DNA of 34,166 nucleotides from Granulicella sp. (GTDB taxonomy: Bacteria > Acidobacteriota > Terriglobia > Terriglobales > Acidobacteriaceae). The notes below the pieces were generated by a model. It saw only the letters and a list, made by a program, of their open reading frames with translations. It made no database searches and was not told where the DNA came from. The stretch's first letter is position 1, and every line of letters begins with the position of its first letter. The stretch lies in assembly GCA_025357875.1 (NCBI GenBank), contig JANYLK010000030.1, forward strand, positions 65,066 to 99,231. Reading direction: 5' to 3'. This document shows positions 34,107-34,166 of the stretch, piece after piece. Both the position numbers and the translations under genes were made by a program.

Positions 34107-34166
34107 GGCCAAGGCTTAACACCGATTCAGCCGATGGGACCGATCGAGAGCGAAATGCGGGGATTC
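33491..34166. repeat. Arm of inverted repeat with 32291-32966
   Basis: Position 33491 corresponds to 32966 and 34106 to 32351: exactly 615 bases each with no indel. Similarity continues past both stop codons, through ACACCGATT, GGGACCGAT and AAATGCGG-GATTC, to the edge of the window. So the duplicated block includes the 3' flank and its family-1 repeat and is at least about 675 bp. The right end of the block is not reached. Confidence 0.85.

Overview
The window looks like a chromosomal segment of an Acidobacteriota member of the Terriglobia type (Edaphobacter/Granulicella/Terriglobus-like). The clues are high GC, a remnant of the 'VWFA-related Acidobacterial' protein family, an MscL with a C-terminal zinc ribbon, a PstS without a lipobox, LpxB (a lipid A-making diderm), and several families of short dispersed hairpin repeats of a kind I associate with these genomes. 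The genus is an inference. There is no phage, CRISPR array, rRNA or tRNA that I can see.

Layout. 1-5.0 kb (minus strand): the phosphate regulon phoB-phoR-pstS-pstC-pstA, running off the left edge, with a candidate Pho box before pstS and a strong stem-loop between pstS and pstC. 5.1-7.4 kb (plus): a second, divergent two-component pair, a stand-alone receiver followed by a CHASE3-PAS histidine kinase. 7.4-11.1 kb (minus): a secreted protein with a BamE-like tail, L-threonine aldolase and HemW. 11.2-14.2 kb (plus): a DUF1223 protein and an MsbA/MdlB-type ABC exporter. 14.2-17.0 kb: a decayed zone with a gutted VWFA-family gene, a frameshifted DUF4097-like gene and two long repeat-filled gaps. 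17.0-26.2 kb (mostly plus): an allantoate/N-carbamoyl amidohydrolase, a DUF302 protein, a YdeI-type protein (minus), lpxB, a catalytically dead M1-peptidase-like protein with TPRs, a small membrane protein, mscL and a glutamate-carboxypeptidase-II-like M28 peptidase. 26.3-30.3 kb: a 33-residue membrane miniprotein, thiC (minus) with a perfect terminator, a small TonB-domain protein and a chemoreceptor. 30.3-34.2 kb (minus): a uronate-catabolism cluster uxaE - PfkB sugar kinase - KduD-like SDR, ending in a head-to-head inverted partial duplication of uxaE that reaches the right edge.

How genes work together. PhoR senses phosphate status through the Pst transporter and PhoB activates pstSCA. 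UxaE, the sugar kinase and the SDR fit galacturonate/fructuronate use (pectin breakdown) towards KDG. Most other genes are single-function housekeeping or envelope genes.

I do not see a clear new defence or biosynthetic system. The unusual content is structural and evolutionary: the uxaE inverted duplication with a CGGCCG junction, a dispersed repeat translated inside an ABC ATPase domain, repeat insertions inside HemW, an M1 protease that has lost its zinc site, a DUF1223 protein that has lost one cysteine of its CxxC motif, and two single-base A indels (lpxB start, DUF4097 gene) that may be real or sequencing errors.
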